In this document: positions 62,768-62,815 of the stretch, one piece after another | Position numbering within the stretch: position 1 is the stretch's first letter | Layout: each line of letters begins with the position of its first letter | Origin: an uncultured Anaerococcus sp. | Lineage (GTDB): Bacteria; Bacillota; Clostridia; Tissierellales; Peptoniphilaceae | NCBI RefSeq assembly: GCF_943908415.1 | Contig: NZ_CALTSY010000008.1 | Span: 1 to 62,815, forward strand | Direction of reading: 5' to 3' | DNA length: 62,815 nt | Program-made: the position numbers and the translations under genes | The notes under the pieces: generated by a model | Told to the model about the DNA's origin: nothing | Database searches by the model: none | What the model saw: only the letters and a program-made list of their open reading frames with translations

Positions 62768-62811
62768 ACTACCAGCTTAGCTGGTAGTTTGTACAGCGCC
62801 TATAAGGCGCG
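62768..62811. mobile_element. Tandem hairpins, possible IS200/IS605 edge
   Basis: AACTACCAGC (62768-62777) pairs with GCTGGTAGTT (62781-62790), followed by GCGCC/GGCGC (62797-62801 with 62807-62811). Subterminal hairpins of this kind occur at ends of IS200/IS605-type elements. No transposase is visible in the window, so the first hairpin could equally be a terminator. Confidence 0.3.
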
Positions 62812-62815
62812 AATA

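Overview
The window is a stretch of A+T-rich chromosome, probably from a Gram-positive anaerobic coccus of the Peptoniphilaceae/Tissierellia type (Anaerococcus-like). That assignment is inference. It rests on strong AGGAGG-type ribosome sites, AddAB rather than RecBCD, a T-box leader, lipobox-bearing binding proteins, a flavodiiron protein, a K+-dependent-type membrane pyrophosphatase, and an acyl-CoA dehydrogenase/EtfA fusion. I see no prophage, CRISPR array or rRNA. Most genes are on the minus strand.

Layout. Position 1-264 is a non-coding edge with a possible IS256-family end. 265-2109 holds an aldo/keto reductase and a divergent SDR gene that looks leaderless. 2220-13817 is a tight five-gene double-strand-break repair operon, yaaA-sbcD-sbcC-addB-addA. 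13992-15675 is a Na+/solute symporter with a DUF3311-like partner. 16087-19167 is a zinc regulon: znuABC opposite zur, with a 17-bp palindromic operator between them. 19332-24081 holds an unknown membrane protein, a dicarboxylate symporter, an RmlD-like reductase, queC, a tRNA-Arg and a phosphoesterase. 24071-31549 carries nadE, the ACAD-EtfA fusion, a flavodiiron protein, an aldehyde dehydrogenase, a small tail-anchored unknown and a peroxiredoxin. 31596-34278 holds an M20 amidohydrolase, RidA and a VanY-type carboxypeptidase. 34521-39206 is ispE-murI-ppx-ppk, joining isoprenoid, wall and polyphosphate genes, preceded by tRNA-Leu(AAG).

39558-44074 is the most striking unit. A perfect -35/-10 promoter and a T-box leader drive remnants of argG and argH that are joined by one internal deletion. 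They are followed by an intact amino-acid ABC importer, probably for arginine. The simplest reading is that synthesis was lost and the same tRNA-sensing switch now mainly controls uptake. 44197-48322 has an orphan binding protein, an orphan membrane-anchored protein flanked by a duplicated terminator, and hppA. 48476-49566 is rpsF-ssb-rpsR with a leader hairpin. 49662-54073 holds thiE, thiM, a P1 peptidase, a barrel protein and ugd. 54167-56634 is a cystine-type symporter and a GH13-like protein without its catalytic residues. 56721-59468 is a large MacB-type ABC transporter whose terminator has been split by a decayed IS3-family element (59515-60083). 60390-61625 is a YkvI-like transporter. 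61735-62815 is a gene graveyard with a DUF805 relic and a possible IS200/IS605 edge.

No single new defence or biosynthetic system stands out. The more unusual content is protein and operon remodelling: a NadE without its glutaminase cysteine, an AddB without a Walker A motif, the ACAD-EtfA fusion, the GH13 pseudoenzyme, the argG/argH deletion under a T-box, a CDS that ends inside a tRNA gene, and terminators that abut the ribosome site of the next gene.
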